NCBI GenBank assembly: GCA_030146875.1
Contig: JASLAX010000158.1
Span: 49,793 to 113,792, forward strand
DNA from: Longimicrobiaceae bacterium
GTDB lineage: Bacteria > Gemmatimonadota > Gemmatimonadetes > Longimicrobiales > Longimicrobiaceae
DNA: 64,000 bases
Reading direction: 5' to 3'
Shown: piece by piece, positions 47,121-56,367 of the stretch
How the letters are laid out: every line of letters starts with the position of its first letter
Position numbering within the stretch: the first letter of the stretch is position 1
Notes under the pieces: generated by a model
Databases searched by the model: none
Told to the model about the DNA's origin: nothing
The model's input: the letters and a program-made list of their open reading frames with translations, nothing else
Made by a program: the position numbers and the translations under genes

Positions 47121-47537
47121 TCAGCAGTGCTGCTCGAACGCCCCCTGCAGGTCGCGCGCGATCTCGTCCGCGGTGCGTCCCTCGATCTGGTGGCGCTCCA
47201 GCATGAACGCCACCTCGCCGTCCTTGAGCAGCGCGATCGAGGGCGACGACGGGCCGTAGCCGTGGATGTAGCCGCGGGCGCGGGCGGTGGCCTCCACGTC
47301 CTGGCCGGCGAACACCGTGGCCAGCGTCGCCGGCCTGCGGTCGCCCTGCAGCGCCATCGCGACCGCGGGGCGGGCGTTGCGCGCCGCGCACCCGCAGATG
47401 GAGTTCACCACCACCAGCGCGGTCCCCTGCGCCTGGCCCAGCACCTCGTCCACCTCGTCGGCGGTCCGCAGCTCGCGCACGCCGAGCTGCGTCAGCTCCT
47501 GGCGCATGGGCGAGACCATCATCTCGGGATAGGGCAT
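47121..47537 (-). CDS. Bacilliredoxin BrxA/BrxB family protein
   Basis: The 138-residue thioredoxin-fold protein has VVNSICGCAARNARP with the CGC active site (about residues 49-51), and the family's GPSSPSIALLKDGE segment. Bacilliredoxins remove bacillithiol from oxidised protein thiols. ATG 47537 is preceded by AGGAG at good spacing. It is transcribed toward the terminator; upstream lies the adenosyltransferase gene. Confidence 0.85.
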   Translation of the reverse strand: MPYPEMMVSPMRQELTQLGVRELRTADEVDEVLGQAQGTALVVVNSICGCAARNARPAVAMALQGDRRPATLATVFAGQDVEATARARGYIHGYGPSSPSIALLKDGEVAFMLERHQIEGRTADEIARDLQGAFEQHC

Positions 47538-47618
47538 CGTCGGTATCTCCTTCGCGGGTTCACCCGTTTCGTACAGCAATGTACCAACCCGCAATCTACA
47601 CCTTCCGCGCGCCCCGCA

Positions 47619-48191
47619 CTAGCGCGGGTTGGGCGTCCAGGGCACGTCCGCCCGCCCCGCCCGCGCGTTGGCCAGGCGCGCCAGCGTGAAGAGCAGGTCG
47701 GAGAGGCGGTTCAGGTAGACGACGAGCGCCGGGTCCAGGTGCGCCTCGTGCGAGAGCGTGACCGCCCGCCGCTCCGCGCGCCGGCAGACGGTGCGCGCCA
47801 GGTGCAGCGTGGCCGCCGCCGGGGTGCCGCCGGGAAGGATGAAGGCGCGCAGCGGCTCCAGCTCCTCGTCGGACCGGTCCATCCACCGCTCCAGCGCCTC
47901 GGCGCGCCCCTCCGGCAGCGCGGGGATGTACGGGTTCTCCTTCCCGCCGTCCTCGGGCCGGGGCGTGGCCAGGTTGGCGCCGACGGTGAACAGGTCGGCC
48001 TGCACCTCGCGCAGCCCCTCCACCACCTCCGCCAGCCCCTCCGCCTCCAGGTGCACGCAGGCCAGGCCGACGAGGGAGTTCAGCTCGTCCACCTCCCCGT
48101 ACGCCTCCACCCGCACGTGGTCCTTCCGCACCCGCTGCCCCCCGAAGAGCCCCGTCTCACCCCCGTCACCCGTCTTCGTGTAGATCTTCAT
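47619..48191 (-). CDS. Cob(I)yrinic acid a,c-diamide adenosyltransferase, PduO type
   Basis: The 190-residue trimeric helical-bundle enzyme transfers the adenosyl group from ATP to cob(I)alamin. It has the ATP-binding N terminus YTKTGDGGETGLFGGQRV, VRVEAYGEVDELNSLVGLAC, and the C-terminal FILPGGTPAAATLHLARTVC and RRAERR motif, all matching PduO-type ATR. ATG 48191 is fixed by the conserved N terminus. No cobalamin riboswitch is seen upstream. It is 81 bp from the bacilliredoxin gene on the same strand. Confidence 0.9.
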   Translation of the reverse strand: MKIYTKTGDGGETGLFGGQRVRKDHVRVEAYGEVDELNSLVGLACVHLEAEGLAEVVEGLREVQADLFTVGANLATPRPEDGGKENPYIPALPEGRAEALERWMDRSDEELEPLRAFILPGGTPAAATLHLARTVCRRAERRAVTLSHEAHLDPALVVYLNRLSDLLFTLARLANARAGRADVPWTPNPR

Positions 48192-48347
48192 CGTCGTCGC
48201 GGAAAGGGAAGTCGGCGTACTCCGGGAGGCCGTGGTCCGGACGTCGTCCGCCGCGGCTCTCACGGGCGCCGGGGGAAACCCACCATCGGCGCCCGAGCCC
48301 CGCCGGGTAAGGGCCTCCGTCGTCGCACCCTCGGCCGAGAGCGGGTC

Positions 48348-49055
48348 CTACGCCGTCCGCCCCGCCCCCTCCAGCATCGCCACCGCCGTGCGCCCCATCG
48401 TCCACTCGATCCAGAGGAGCCGCCGCAGCACCTTCCGCGGCGTCCACTCCTCGCCGTCGATCTCCAGCCGCGCCCCCCGCGCCTCCGGAGGCAGGTGCGC
48501 GAAGCGCTGCACGACCATCGCCAGCGCCGTGTCCAGCCGGGCGAGCGTGCGGTCCGCGGGCGCCTCTCCCATCGGCGTGGAGCCCAGCCCCGAGAGCGTC
48601 AGCCACTGCGCCCGCGCCAGCTCCTCCAGCACGCGCCGCAGCGTCCACCCGCCCGCCGAAGGCCCGTCCAGCCCCTCCTCGCGCAGCGGGCGCACCCGCG
48701 TCAGCAGCAGCGCGCGCAGCTCGCCCAGGCGCCGGAGCGCCACGTCCACCTCCGCCTCGCTCACCGCCGCCAGGTCCGCCGCGAAGCAGGCCGTCGTCTC
48801 GCCCGCGGAGACGTGCGCGTGGGTGGCGAGCCACTCGTCCACGGCGATCTCCAGCTCCGCGTCGTCCGCGGGCACCGGCTCGCGGAAGAAGGCCAACAGG
48901 CGCAGCCACTCGGAGAGCGCGCGCTCGAACGCCGCCAGCGCCGCGGGCGCGTCCGCTCCGGCGGCCGCGCAGCCCGGGAGCGTCAGCGCGTGCGCCATCA
49001 CGGCGCCGTCGGGGCCCTCCTCCAGCCCCACGGCGAAGCGCGTCGGCGCCGTCAT
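48348..49055 (-). CDS. HicB-like plus DinB-like fusion protein
   Basis: The 235-residue protein has an N-terminal HicB-type partial RNase H-like fold (FAVGLEEGPDGAVMAHALTL, PGCAAAGADAPAALAAFERA; about 1-45). A helical region follows with DinB-like character (SAGGWTLRRVLEELARAQWL and EWTPRKVLRRLLWIEW). No toxin partner is next to it, so it is not a standard HicAB system. The ATG overlaps the stop of the LD-carboxypeptidase gene (ATGA), so it belongs to that operon. The function is unknown. Confidence 0.65.
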   Translation of the reverse strand: MTAPTRFAVGLEEGPDGAVMAHALTLPGCAAAGADAPAALAAFERALSEWLRLLAFFREPVPADDAELEIAVDEWLATHAHVSAGETTACFAADLAAVSEAEVDVALRRLGELRALLLTRVRPLREEGLDGPSAGGWTLRRVLEELARAQWLTLSGLGSTPMGEAPADRTLARLDTALAMVVQRFAHLPPEARGARLEIDGEEWTPRKVLRRLLWIEWTMGRTAVAMLEGAGRTA

Positions 49056-49978
49056 CCGCCTCCGCCCACGGCCGGCTCCAGCACCTCCAGCGTCCCCGCG
49101 CCCGCGTCCATCCGCGCGCGCACCCCCATCGGCAGCGTCCAGCTCTCGTCGACGTGGCCGAAGGGGAAGCCCAGGGCGACGGGCACGCCCAGGTCGCCCA
49201 GCCGGTCGGCCAGCACCTCCGCCATCGTGGGGAGCCCCGGCTTCCCCTCGTCCCCCACCTCGGTGAAGGCGCCCAGCGCGATCCCCGCCACGCCGTCCAG
49301 CACGCCGGACATGCGGAGCTGCGTCAGCAGGCGGTCCACGCGGTAGCCGGCCTCCCCCACCTCCTCCAGGAAGAGGATGGCGCCCTTCGCCTTCGCCTGC
49401 CACGGCGTCCCGCAGAGCGCGGCGACCAGGGAGAGGTTGCCCCCGGTGAGCAGGCCCTCCGCCACGCCCCCGGCGATCGTCTCCGCCCGTCCGCCGTCCC
49501 CGGGGAACGGGAGGAGGCCGGCGGGCGCCGGGTCCTCCAGCAGGCGGCGCAGGCACGTCTCCCCGAACGCGCCCAGGCCGGCGGATGCCGGATGCGGGCC
49601 GTGGAAGGTGACGACGCCGTATCGCAGCGCGGCCAGGTGGAACGCGGTGTTGTCGCTGAAGCCCACCAGCGGGCGCGGGCGGTCGACCAGCGGGGCCCAG
49701 TCCACGCGCGGCAGGATGCGCATGGTCCCGTAGCCGCCGCGCAGGAACCAGATGGCGTCGTTGTCGCCCGCCAGCGCGGCGGTCAGGTCCGCCAGCCGCT
49801 CCTCGTCCGATCCCGCCAGGTAGCCGCGGCGCACCCGCGCGTGGGCGCCCGTCACCGGCTCCCAGCCGAAGGAGCGCACGCGGGCCTCCGCGCGGTCCAC
49901 CCCCTCCGCCGTGAGCGGGCCGGCGCCGGCGATCAGGGCCACGCGGGCGCCGGGGCGCAGGCCGGGCGAGCGGATCAT
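49052..49978 (-). CDS. LD-carboxypeptidase, S66 family
   Basis: The 308-residue serine peptidase trims D-Ala from murein tetrapeptides in the cytoplasm. The S66 pattern is present: the N-terminal GARVALIAGAGPL, AIWFLRGGYGTMRIL, nucleophile Ser in LVGFSDNTAFHLAA (about residue 108) and the C-terminal GHVDESWTLPMG containing the catalytic His. It overlaps both neighbours by four bases (ATGA), placing it between the MFS exporter and the HicB-like fusion. Confidence 0.88.
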   Translation of the reverse strand: MIRSPGLRPGARVALIAGAGPLTAEGVDRAEARVRSFGWEPVTGAHARVRRGYLAGSDEERLADLTAALAGDNDAIWFLRGGYGTMRILPRVDWAPLVDRPRPLVGFSDNTAFHLAALRYGVVTFHGPHPASAGLGAFGETCLRRLLEDPAPAGLLPFPGDGGRAETIAGGVAEGLLTGGNLSLVAALCGTPWQAKAKGAILFLEEVGEAGYRVDRLLTQLRMSGVLDGVAGIALGAFTEVGDEGKPGLPTMAEVLADRLGDLGVPVALGFPFGHVDESWTLPMGVRARMDAGAGTLEVLEPAVGGGG

Positions 49979-51225
49979 GCGGAATCTCCCGCGCGGGTGG
50001 TGAGGACGACGCCGAGCGCGGCGAGGGCGATCAGGGCCGCGGAGAGGGCGGGCGCGCCGATCCCCACCCGGGCGAAGGCGATCCCGCCCCAGGCCGGCCC
50101 GACGACGCGGCCGAGGGCGCCGAGCGACTGTGAGACGCCCAGGAGGCGGCCCTGCTCCGTGGGCCCGGCGGCGCGGGAGACCAGGGCCGACAGCGCCGCC
50201 GTCGTGGTCCCGTGCCCGAACGCGAAGGCGGCCAGGGCGAGGGCGAGCAGCGCGAGGGTGGGGGCGAGGGCGATGCCCACCAGGCCCGCGGCCAGGACGG
50301 CCGCGCCCAGGGCGGCCAGCCTTCGCTCCCCCAGGCGCCGCGAGAGCCGACCGACCAGGCCGCCCTGCACGACCGCGGCGACCACGCCGATGTACGCGAA
50401 GACCCAGGCCACCTGCTCCGGCGTGAAGCGCCAGCGCCGGTCGCCCCAGAGCGAGAACGTCGCCTCCAGCGCCGCCAGCGCCAGCGTGATGAGGAACGAC
50501 GCCGCGTAGACGCCCCGCAGCCCGGGCGTCCCCATCACCCGCCGCATCCCCCGCAGCCGGTCGCGCAGCCCGTCCGCGCGCGGCACGCCCCGGCGCGAGG
50601 GCGGGAGGGACTCGGGAAGGACGAAGACCGCCACGATCGCGTTCGCCGCGCAGAGCGCGGAGGCGGCGAAGAACGGGACCGCCGGGCCGAAGCGGGCCAG
50701 GAGCCCGCCGATGGCGGGGCCGAAGATGAACCCCAGCCCGAACGCCGCCCCGATCATCCCCATCCCCCGGGCCCGCTCGTGCGGCTCCGTCACGTCCGCC
50801 ACGTACGCCTGCGCCACCCCCACGTTCGCCCCCATGATCCCGGCGAGAGAGCGCGCGACGAAGAGCGTCACCAGCGATCCGGCCAGGCCGAAGAGGAGGT
50901 ACGAGGCGGCCGAGCCCGCCAGGCCGACCAGGAGGACGGGGCGCCGGCCCACGCGGTCGGAGAGGCGGCCCCACCAGGGGGCGACCAGGAACTGCATCAG
51001 GGAGAAGACGGCCACCAGCCACGTCACCGCCACCGGCCCGGCCCCGAAGCGCTCCGCGTACAGCGGGAGCAGCGGGATCACGATCCCGAAGCCTACGAGA
51101 TCGAGGAAGACGGTGAGGAAGACGACCGCGAGGGGCGAGCGGCCGCGGGCGGGCGCGCGCGCGGGCGCCAGCGGGTCGGCCGCGGGTGGGGCGGGGGAGG
51201 CTCCGGAGGTCGCTGCTCTGCTCAA
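49975..51225 (-). CDS. MFS transporter, TetA-like
   Basis: The 416-residue protein has about 12 membrane helices. Motif A-like WWGRLSDRVGRRPVLL follows helix 2 and GRLSRRLGERRLAAL is its counterpart in the second half. The first helix reads VVFLTVFLDLVGFGIVIPLL, typical of the tetracycline/multidrug-exporter subgroup. The TTG at 51225 is the most plausible start because upstream sequence is low-complexity, but it lacks a clear ribosome binding site. It is the first gene of the operon with the carboxypeptidase and fusion gene. Substrate unknown. Confidence 0.8.
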   Translation of the reverse strand: MSRAATSGASPAPPAADPLAPARAPARGRSPLAVVFLTVFLDLVGFGIVIPLLPLYAERFGAGPVAVTWLVAVFSLMQFLVAPWWGRLSDRVGRRPVLLVGLAGSAASYLLFGLAGSLVTLFVARSLAGIMGANVGVAQAYVADVTEPHERARGMGMIGAAFGLGFIFGPAIGGLLARFGPAVPFFAASALCAANAIVAVFVLPESLPPSRRGVPRADGLRDRLRGMRRVMGTPGLRGVYAASFLITLALAALEATFSLWGDRRWRFTPEQVAWVFAYIGVVAAVVQGGLVGRLSRRLGERRLAALGAAVLAAGLVGIALAPTLALLALALAAFAFGHGTTTAALSALVSRAAGPTEQGRLLGVSQSLGALGRVVGPAWGGIAFARVGIGAPALSAALIALAALGVVLTTRAGDSA

Positions 51226-51436
51226 GGACGGATCTGAGGGTTTCCAGGATCCGGCAGCGCTTCGCGTGCGGCTCCTCCGGCGTTCGGTGGAGGGGAAAGA
51301 TACGCCCTCCGGGGGGAGCGGACAACGCGGCGCGGCCGCCGCGCGTACCATCTCCACGAGCCCCGCCGCGGGGGATGGCACGTCCCCTGCGCGCGAGGGA
51401 GGCCGAAGGTCCTCTCCCCATCCACCGGAAGCCCCC

Positions 51437-51901
51437 ATGAGCGACGTGATCGAGAGCCCCGAGCGCATCCGCGCCGGCGCCAACCGGCTCTACTGGCAGA
51501 GCGGCGACACCGTGGACGAGCTGGCGGCGCGCCTGGGCATGAGCCGCCACGCCCTCTACTCCTCCATCCGCCCCGCTCCCGCGGGCGTGGAGTGCACCGA
51601 GTGCGGCGCTCCCATGGCCTACGCCAACCGCAGCGCCCGCGGCTCCGGCCGCGCCCGCTGCCCCGACTGCGGCGCCACCCGCGTCGTGCGTCCCGAGCAC
51701 CGCGCCGCCTCCCAGCCCGACGAGGACTCGCCCGTGGCGTTCGACGCGGAGAGCGAGGCGCGGCCGTCGTACGTGGAGGAGCCGGGATGGCGGCGCGCGC
51801 TGGCGGGGGTGCCGCGCGACCGCGTGGCCACGCTGGGCGGGCTGGCGCTGCTGGGCGCGGCGTTCGGCGTGGCCGCGGTGATGGCGTTCCGCCGCACCTG
51901 A
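51437..51901 (+). CDS. HTH, zinc-ribbon and TM protein
   Basis: The 154-residue protein combines an N-terminal helix-turn-helix (DTVDELAARLGMSRHALYSS, residues 24-43), a four-Cys zinc ribbon (CTECGAPM...CPDCGATRV, 53-80), an acidic linker and a C-terminal membrane helix (LGGLALLGAAFGVAAVMAF). It could be a membrane-tethered regulator. ATG 51437 is followed directly by the HTH. Family membership is uncertain. It is divergent from the MFS gene with 211 bp between them. Confidence 0.65.
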   Translation: MSDVIESPERIRAGANRLYWQSGDTVDELAARLGMSRHALYSSIRPAPAGVECTECGAPMAYANRSARGSGRARCPDCGATRVVRPEHRAASQPDEDSPVAFDAESEARPSYVEEPGWRRALAGVPRDRVATLGGLALLGAAFGVAAVMAFRRT

Positions 51902-52004
51902 GGCGCGGCGTGGCCCCGTCCGAGGCCGCCGCCTACATTGCGCGTTCCCGGCGGCGGGATCCCTCCCGCCGCCGCGCCACCGACCCGTCCACGGAGGAGA
52001 GCGG

Positions 52005-52316
52005 GTGAGCTCGCGGATCGAAAGCCTGCGGAAGATGGCCGAGGAGAGCCCGGACGATCCCCGTCCGCGCTTCGGCCTGGCGCTGGAGTACGAGAAGGCG
52101 GGGCGGTGGGAGGCGGTGGTCAAGGAGCTGCGCGCCTACCTGCGCCTGGCCAACGACCAGGGGAACGCCTGGGGGCGGCTGGGCCACGCCCTGCGCGAGC
52201 TGGGCAACGACGACGAGGCCCGCGACGCGTACGAGAAGGGGATCGAGGCGGCGTTCCGCCACGGCCACCCCAGCATGGCCATGGAGTTCGAGGAGATCGT
52301 CGCCGAGCTGCAGTGA
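52005..52316 (+). CDS. Small TPR protein
   Basis: The 103-residue protein carries about two TPR motifs: DPRPRFGLALEYEKAGRWEA and NAWGRLGHALRELGNDDEAR. The GTG start at 52005 is preceded by GGAGGAGAG, a strong ribosome binding site. It is tail-to-tail with the shikimate kinase gene (12-bp gap). It probably binds a partner protein; none is evident. Confidence 0.75.
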   Translation: MSSRIESLRKMAEESPDDPRPRFGLALEYEKAGRWEAVVKELRAYLRLANDQGNAWGRLGHALRELGNDDEARDAYEKGIEAAFRHGHPSMAMEFEEIVAELQ

Positions 52317-52328
52317 CCGGCGGGGCGG

Positions 52329-52889
52329 TCACCCCGCCCAGCACCCCCGCGTCCGCACCACCTGCTCCACCTCGAACGCCAGCGCCTCCGGGGGCCGGCC
52401 GTCCGTCGGGATGTTCAGGTCGGCCAGGCGGTAGAGCGGCTCGCGCTCCGCCAGCATCTCCGCCACCATCCCGGTGGGGTCGGGGTGGTCGCGGAAGGGA
52501 CGGTCGATGGTGTCCTCGCGCAGCCGCCGCACCGTCTCGCCCGGGGAGATGCGCAGCCAGACGGAGAGGGTGTCGTCCCCCAGCGCCGCCAGCATCTCCG
52601 GGCGCGTGATCCACCCGCCGCCGGGTGCCAGGACCACGCCCGCCGCCGCCGCGGCCTCCTCGGTCAGCGCCGCTTCCCGCTGCCGCAGCGCCTCCTCGCC
52701 CTCGTCCGCGATCAGCGCCTGCAGGGAGCGCCCCTCCCGCTGCTCGATCTCCACGTCGAAGTCCAGGTACCCCCACCCCAGCCGCCGCGCCAGCGAGGCC
52801 CCCACGGTGCTCTTCCCGGAGCACATGTAGCCAAGCAGCACGATCCGCCGTACCGGGGGCGGCCCCTGCCCATCGCTTCCGTTCGCCAC
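52329..52889 (-). CDS. aroK: Shikimate kinase
   Basis: The 186-residue enzyme phosphorylates shikimate at O3 in the chorismate pathway. Walker [12 protein letters not shown] (about 18-28), the shikimate-contact YLDFDVEIE (about 38-46), the central APGGGW and the lid region DRPFRDH are all present. The GTG at 52889 with GGAGGGGG ahead is the better start; the upstream frame is low-complexity. No other aro genes are adjacent. Confidence 0.9.
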   Translation of the reverse strand: MANGSDGQGPPPVRRIVLLGYMCSGKSTVGASLARRLGWGYLDFDVEIEQREGRSLQALIADEGEEALRQREAALTEEAAAAAGVVLAPGGGWITRPEMLAALGDDTLSVWLRISPGETVRRLREDTIDRPFRDHPDPTGMVAEMLAEREPLYRLADLNIPTDGRPPEALAFEVEQVVRTRGCWAG

Positions 52890-53306
52890 GCGTCCCCCTC
52901 CATTGCTCGCGGTTGCGCGCGCCGCCTCGCACGAAGCGGACCGGCCGCGGGACCTCGCCCCATCCCGTCGCGGGACGCGGGGAGACGGGGAAGAGCGGGG
53001 TGGCGTCGTCGGCCGCCCGGCGGCGGAAAGCCCGCGGGCCGGGAACGGCGTTCGTCCCGGCGGCTCGCACGGATGCCGAGGGAAGCGCACCTCCGCCCGA
53101 ACGAGCCCGCCGGGTGAGGGCTCTTGTCCGAAGAAAATCCGAACCGCCCGCGCGCTACGGGGTATCATCCCTCACGTCGGGCGGACCGCTCCCCCTTGTG
53201 CGGTGGCGGCTCCTTCCGGCAGTTTGGGCGGGCCTCCCCACACGAGCCCCGCCCCCCAGAGACCGCGGCCGCCGGGCCGCGGCCGGCCAGCCACGCAGAA
53301 GCAGCG
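52890..53306. other. Gene-free leader between aroK and the gyrA-like gene
   Basis: The 417-bp divergent gap holds no convincing gene. TATCAT at 53163-53168 could be a -10 element for the gyrA-like gene, about 139 bp from its start, but the matching -35 is poor. TTGTCC at 53124 is too far upstream of it. A GC-rich, palindrome-prone leader runs from there to the ATG. Confidence 0.35.
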
Positions 53307-55892
53307 ATGACCAACGGGAAGCAGAGGGACCGCGTCGTCCCGCGCCTGATCGAGGACGAGATGCGGGAGTCCTTCCTGGACTACAGCATGAGCGTGATCG
53401 TGCAGCGGGCGCTCCCCGACGCGCGCGACGGGCTCAAGCCCGTGCACCGGCGCATCCTGTACGCCATGCACGAGGCCGGGCTGCTCCCCACGCGCCCGTA
53501 CAAGAAGGCCGCCACGGTGGTGGGCGACGTGCTGGGCAAGTACCACCCGCACGGCGACACCGCCGTCTACGACTCGCTCGTGCGCATGGTGCAGGACTTC
53601 TCGCTGCGCTACCCGCTGGTGGACGGGCAGGGGAACTTCGGGTCGATCGACGGCGACTCGGCGGCGGCGTACCGGTACACCGAGGCCCGTCTCTCCCTGC
53701 TGGCCACGGAGATGCTGGCGGACATCGACAAGGAGACCGTCGACTTCTCGCCCAACTTCGACGACCGGCTGCAGGAGCCCACCGTCCTGCCGGCCCGCGT
53801 CCCCAACCTGCTGGTGAACGGCTCCAGCGGAATCGCGGTGGGGATGAGCACCAACGTCCCCCCGCACAACCTGGGAGAGGTCGTCCGCGCCGCCGTTCAC
53901 CTGCTCGACCACCCGGACTGCACCGTCGCCGACCTGATGGAGCACCTCCCCGGCCCCGACTTTCCCACCGGCGGGGTGGTGGTGGGGACCAAGGGGATCC
54001 GCGAGGCGTACGAGAAGGGCCGCGGCCGCGTGGTGATGCGGGCCAGCGTCTACAAGGAGACCCAGCGCAACGGCAAGGAGCGCCTGGTCGTCACCGAGAT
54101 CCCGTACGGCACCAACAAGTCGCGCATCATCGAGCAGATCGCCGAGCTCACCCGGGCCGGCAAGCTGCACGACGTGTCCGACCTGCGCGACGAGTCGGAC
54201 CGCGACGGCATCCGCGTGGTCATCGAGCTCAAGCGCGGCGCCGACCCGCAGAAGGTCCTGGACAAGCTCTTCAAGGCCACCGCGCTGCAGTCCACCTTCG
54301 GCGTCATCTCGCTGGCCCTGGTGGGGGGCGTGCCGCGCGAGCTGTCGCTGAAGCAGATCCTGGAGCGCTGGCGCGACCACCGGGTCGAGGTCGTCGTCCG
54401 CCGCTCCGAGTGGGAGCTGGGCCGCGCGCGCGACGAGGCGCACGTGCTGGAGGGGCTGATCGTCGCGCTGCGCCGCATCGACGAGGTGGTGGCGCTGATC
54501 CGCTCGTCGAAGACGCGGGAGACGGCGGGGAAGAAGCTCGAGAAGGAGCTGAAGCTCACCGAGCGGCAGGCCAACGCCATCCTGAACATGCGCCTCTCCA
54601 AGCTGACGGCGCTGGAGGGGAAGGAGCTTCGCGACCGCCTGGCGGAGCTGAAGGCGCGCATCGCCGAGCTGGAGGCCATCCTGGGCTCGCCCGAGGCGCA
54701 GCTCGCGGCCATCCGCCAGGAGCTGGCGGCGCTCTCCGCCAGCTATGCCGACCCGCGGCGCACGGAGATCGTGGAGTCGGAGAAGGAGTTCTCGCTCCGG
54801 GACCTGCTGGCGGACGAGGAGGTGGTGGTCACCGTGTCGCGCGAGGGGTTCGTGAGGCAGATCCCCATGCCCGTCTACCGGCGCCGGCGCGCGCTGGGCA
54901 AGCGGCTGGGCGGCACCGACCGCCACGAGAACGACTTCCTCTCCCACGTCTTCCCCGCCAGCACGGCCGACACCCTGCTCTTCTTCACCGAGGACGGGAA
55001 GGTGCACTGGCTGGGCGTGCGCGACGTGCCCGAGGTGGGCCTGTCGTCCCGCGGCAAGCGGGTGCACCAGATCCTGGAGCTCCCCCGCCGCGCCCGGATC
55101 GCGGCGCTGGCGCAGGTGCGGGAGTTCCGCGAGGACCGCTTCCTCCTCTTCGTCACCGCCGACGGCACGGTCAAGCGCACCTCGCTGGACCAGTTCGGTC
55201 GGCCCCGCGCGGGCGGGATCGAGGCGGTCTCGGTGAAGGACGGCGACCGGGTGGTGGACGTGCGCGTGACGGACGGCGGGACGGACGTGGTCCTGGCCTC
55301 GGTCGGCGGAAAGGCCATCCGCTTCCGCGAGGCCGACGTGCCCGCCATGGGCCGGGTGGCGCAGGGGGTGCGCGGGATCAAGCTGCGCGAGGGCGAGTGG
55401 GTGGTCGGGGTGGCGCTCGCCCGCCACGACTCCGGCCTCTGCTTCGTCACCGAGCGCGGCCACGCCAAGCGCCTGGCCCCCGACGAGCTGCCGGTGCAGG
55501 GCCGCGGAGGCCTGGGGACGAACGTCGTCTCCACCTCCAGGGAGCTGGGCGCCCTGGCCGCGCTCCGCGAGGTGGTGGGCGAAGAGGACCTGATGGCCCA
55601 CACCGCCGTGGGCCGCCTGCTCCGCCTGCCGGGCGCCGCCATCCCGGTCCTGGACCGGACGGCGAAGCCCGAGCGCATCCTGGACCTCTCCGCCCACGAC
55701 CGCGTGGTCGACGTCGCCCGCCTCGCCGAGCCCGCCGAGGAGGAGGGAGCCGACCCCGACGACGACGAGGCCCTGGCGGCCGTCGCCCTCACCATCGAAG
55801 GCGACGAGGCCCTGGAAGGGGAGGACGGCGACCTACCCACCACCATCATCGACCCCGACGCGGACGACGACGAGCTCGACCTCTTCGCCTGA
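53307..55892 (+). CDS. gyrA: DNA gyrase/topoisomerase IV subunit A
   Basis: The 861-residue subunit carries the breakage-reunion domain: [20 protein letters not shown], the DNA gate and catalytic Tyr124 in [12 protein letters not shown], the [13 protein letters not shown] loop and a coiled coil from about 420 to 495. A beta-pinwheel follows ([11 protein letters not shown] and [12 protein letters not shown] repeats) and an acidic Asp/Glu tail. The first-blade position of the GyrA box (normally QRRGGKG) reads [10 protein letters not shown], so DNA-wrapping ability is doubtful, and a ParC-like role is possible. No gyrB/parE is adjacent. ATG 53307 precedes the conserved start of the family. Confidence 0.9.
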   Translation: MTNGKQRDRVVPRLIEDEMRESFLDYSMSVIVQRALPDARDGLKPVHRRILYAMHEAGLLPTRPYKKAATVVGDVLGKYHPHGDTAVYDSLVRMVQDFSLRYPLVDGQGNFGSIDGDSAAAYRYTEARLSLLATEMLADIDKETVDFSPNFDDRLQEPTVLPARVPNLLVNGSSGIAVGMSTNVPPHNLGEVVRAAVHLLDHPDCTVADLMEHLPGPDFPTGGVVVGTKGIREAYEKGRGRVVMRASVYKETQRNGKERLVVTEIPYGTNKSRIIEQIAELTRAGKLHDVSDLRDESDRDGIRVVIELKRGADPQKVLDKLFKATALQSTFGVISLALVGGVPRELSLKQILERWRDHRVEVVVRRSEWELGRARDEAHVLEGLIVALRRIDEVVALIRSSKTRETAGKKLEKELKLTERQANAILNMRLSKLTALEGKELRDRLAELKARIAELEAILGSPEAQLAAIRQELAALSASYADPRRTEIVESEKEFSLRDLLADEEVVVTVSREGFVRQIPMPVYRRRRALGKRLGGTDRHENDFLSHVFPASTADTLLFFTEDGKVHWLGVRDVPEVGLSSRGKRVHQILELPRRARIAALAQVREFREDRFLLFVTADGTVKRTSLDQFGRPRAGGIEAVSVKDGDRVVDVRVTDGGTDVVLASVGGKAIRFREADVPAMGRVAQGVRGIKLREGEWVVGVALARHDSGLCFVTERGHAKRLAPDELPVQGRGGLGTNVVSTSRELGALAALREVVGEEDLMAHTAVGRLLRLPGAAIPVLDRTAKPERILDLSAHDRVVDVARLAEPAEEEGADPDDDEALAAVALTIEGDEALEGEDGDLPTTIIDPDADDDELDLFA

Positions 55893-55916
55893 TCCTCTCT
55901 CCGCGTGAACACCGAA

Positions 55917-55952
55917 GAGGGCCCGCTCTCCCAGCCGGGAGGTCGGGCCCTC
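55917..55952 (+). terminator. Terminator after the gyrA-like gene
   Basis: A 9-bp outer stem (GAGGGCCCG / CGGGCCCTC) encloses a second inner stem (CTCCC / GGGAG), 24 bp after the stop. TCGTCTCGTT follows, T-rich for this genome. Confidence 0.7.
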
Positions 55953-55974
55953 GTCTCGTTCCGGTCCAGCACTC

Positions 55975-56367
55975 TTTCGCGCGGAGACGCGGAGGACGCG
56001 GAGACGCGGAGGGGTCCCGTCTCCTCGCATCCGTCCGTCTCGTGCTGAGATGAGGAAGAGGAAGGTGAGTTGTGGGAGTTCAGGGAGTTCAGGGTCGTGC
56101 GGCGATCCAGCCTCGGTGCACTCCAAAAGCTCCCCGTACTCTTTTTGGACTCCCCCCTTCCTTTCGTCCTCCGCCGGAACGAGAAGTCCACCGGCGGAAA
56201 CTGAGCTCGGACGGCGGCCCTTCCGCAAAAGCGAGAGGTGCGGAGGGCGCCCGCCCCCGCACCTCCCCGTTCTCCGCGCCTCCGCGCGAGACCCCCCGTT
56301 GCAGTTCTCCGCGTCTCCGCGCCCTCCGCGTCTCCGCGTGGAAACCCGTCGCCGGCCGAACGAGACG
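55975..56367. repeat. Dispersed CTCCGCGTCTCCGCGTCC-type repeats, copies 4 and 5
   Basis: In the 475-bp gap between gyrA and the convergent gene at 56368, an inverted copy (CGCGGAGACGCGGAGGACGC from about 55,979) is followed by GGAGTTCAGGGAGTTCAGGG (about 56,079). A forward copy (CTCCGCGTCTCCGCGCCCTC from about 56,307) continues into GTGGAAACCCGTCGCCGGCC and CGAGACG. No gene is visible. Confidence 0.65.

Noticed and set aside
48348..49055. HicAB toxin-antitoxin system
   Set aside because: No HicA-like gene is adjacent and the HicB-like part is fused to another domain.
53172..55697. 841-codon open frame antisense to the gyrA-like gene
   Set aside because: Length comes from high GC; the sense strand has all topoisomerase motifs.
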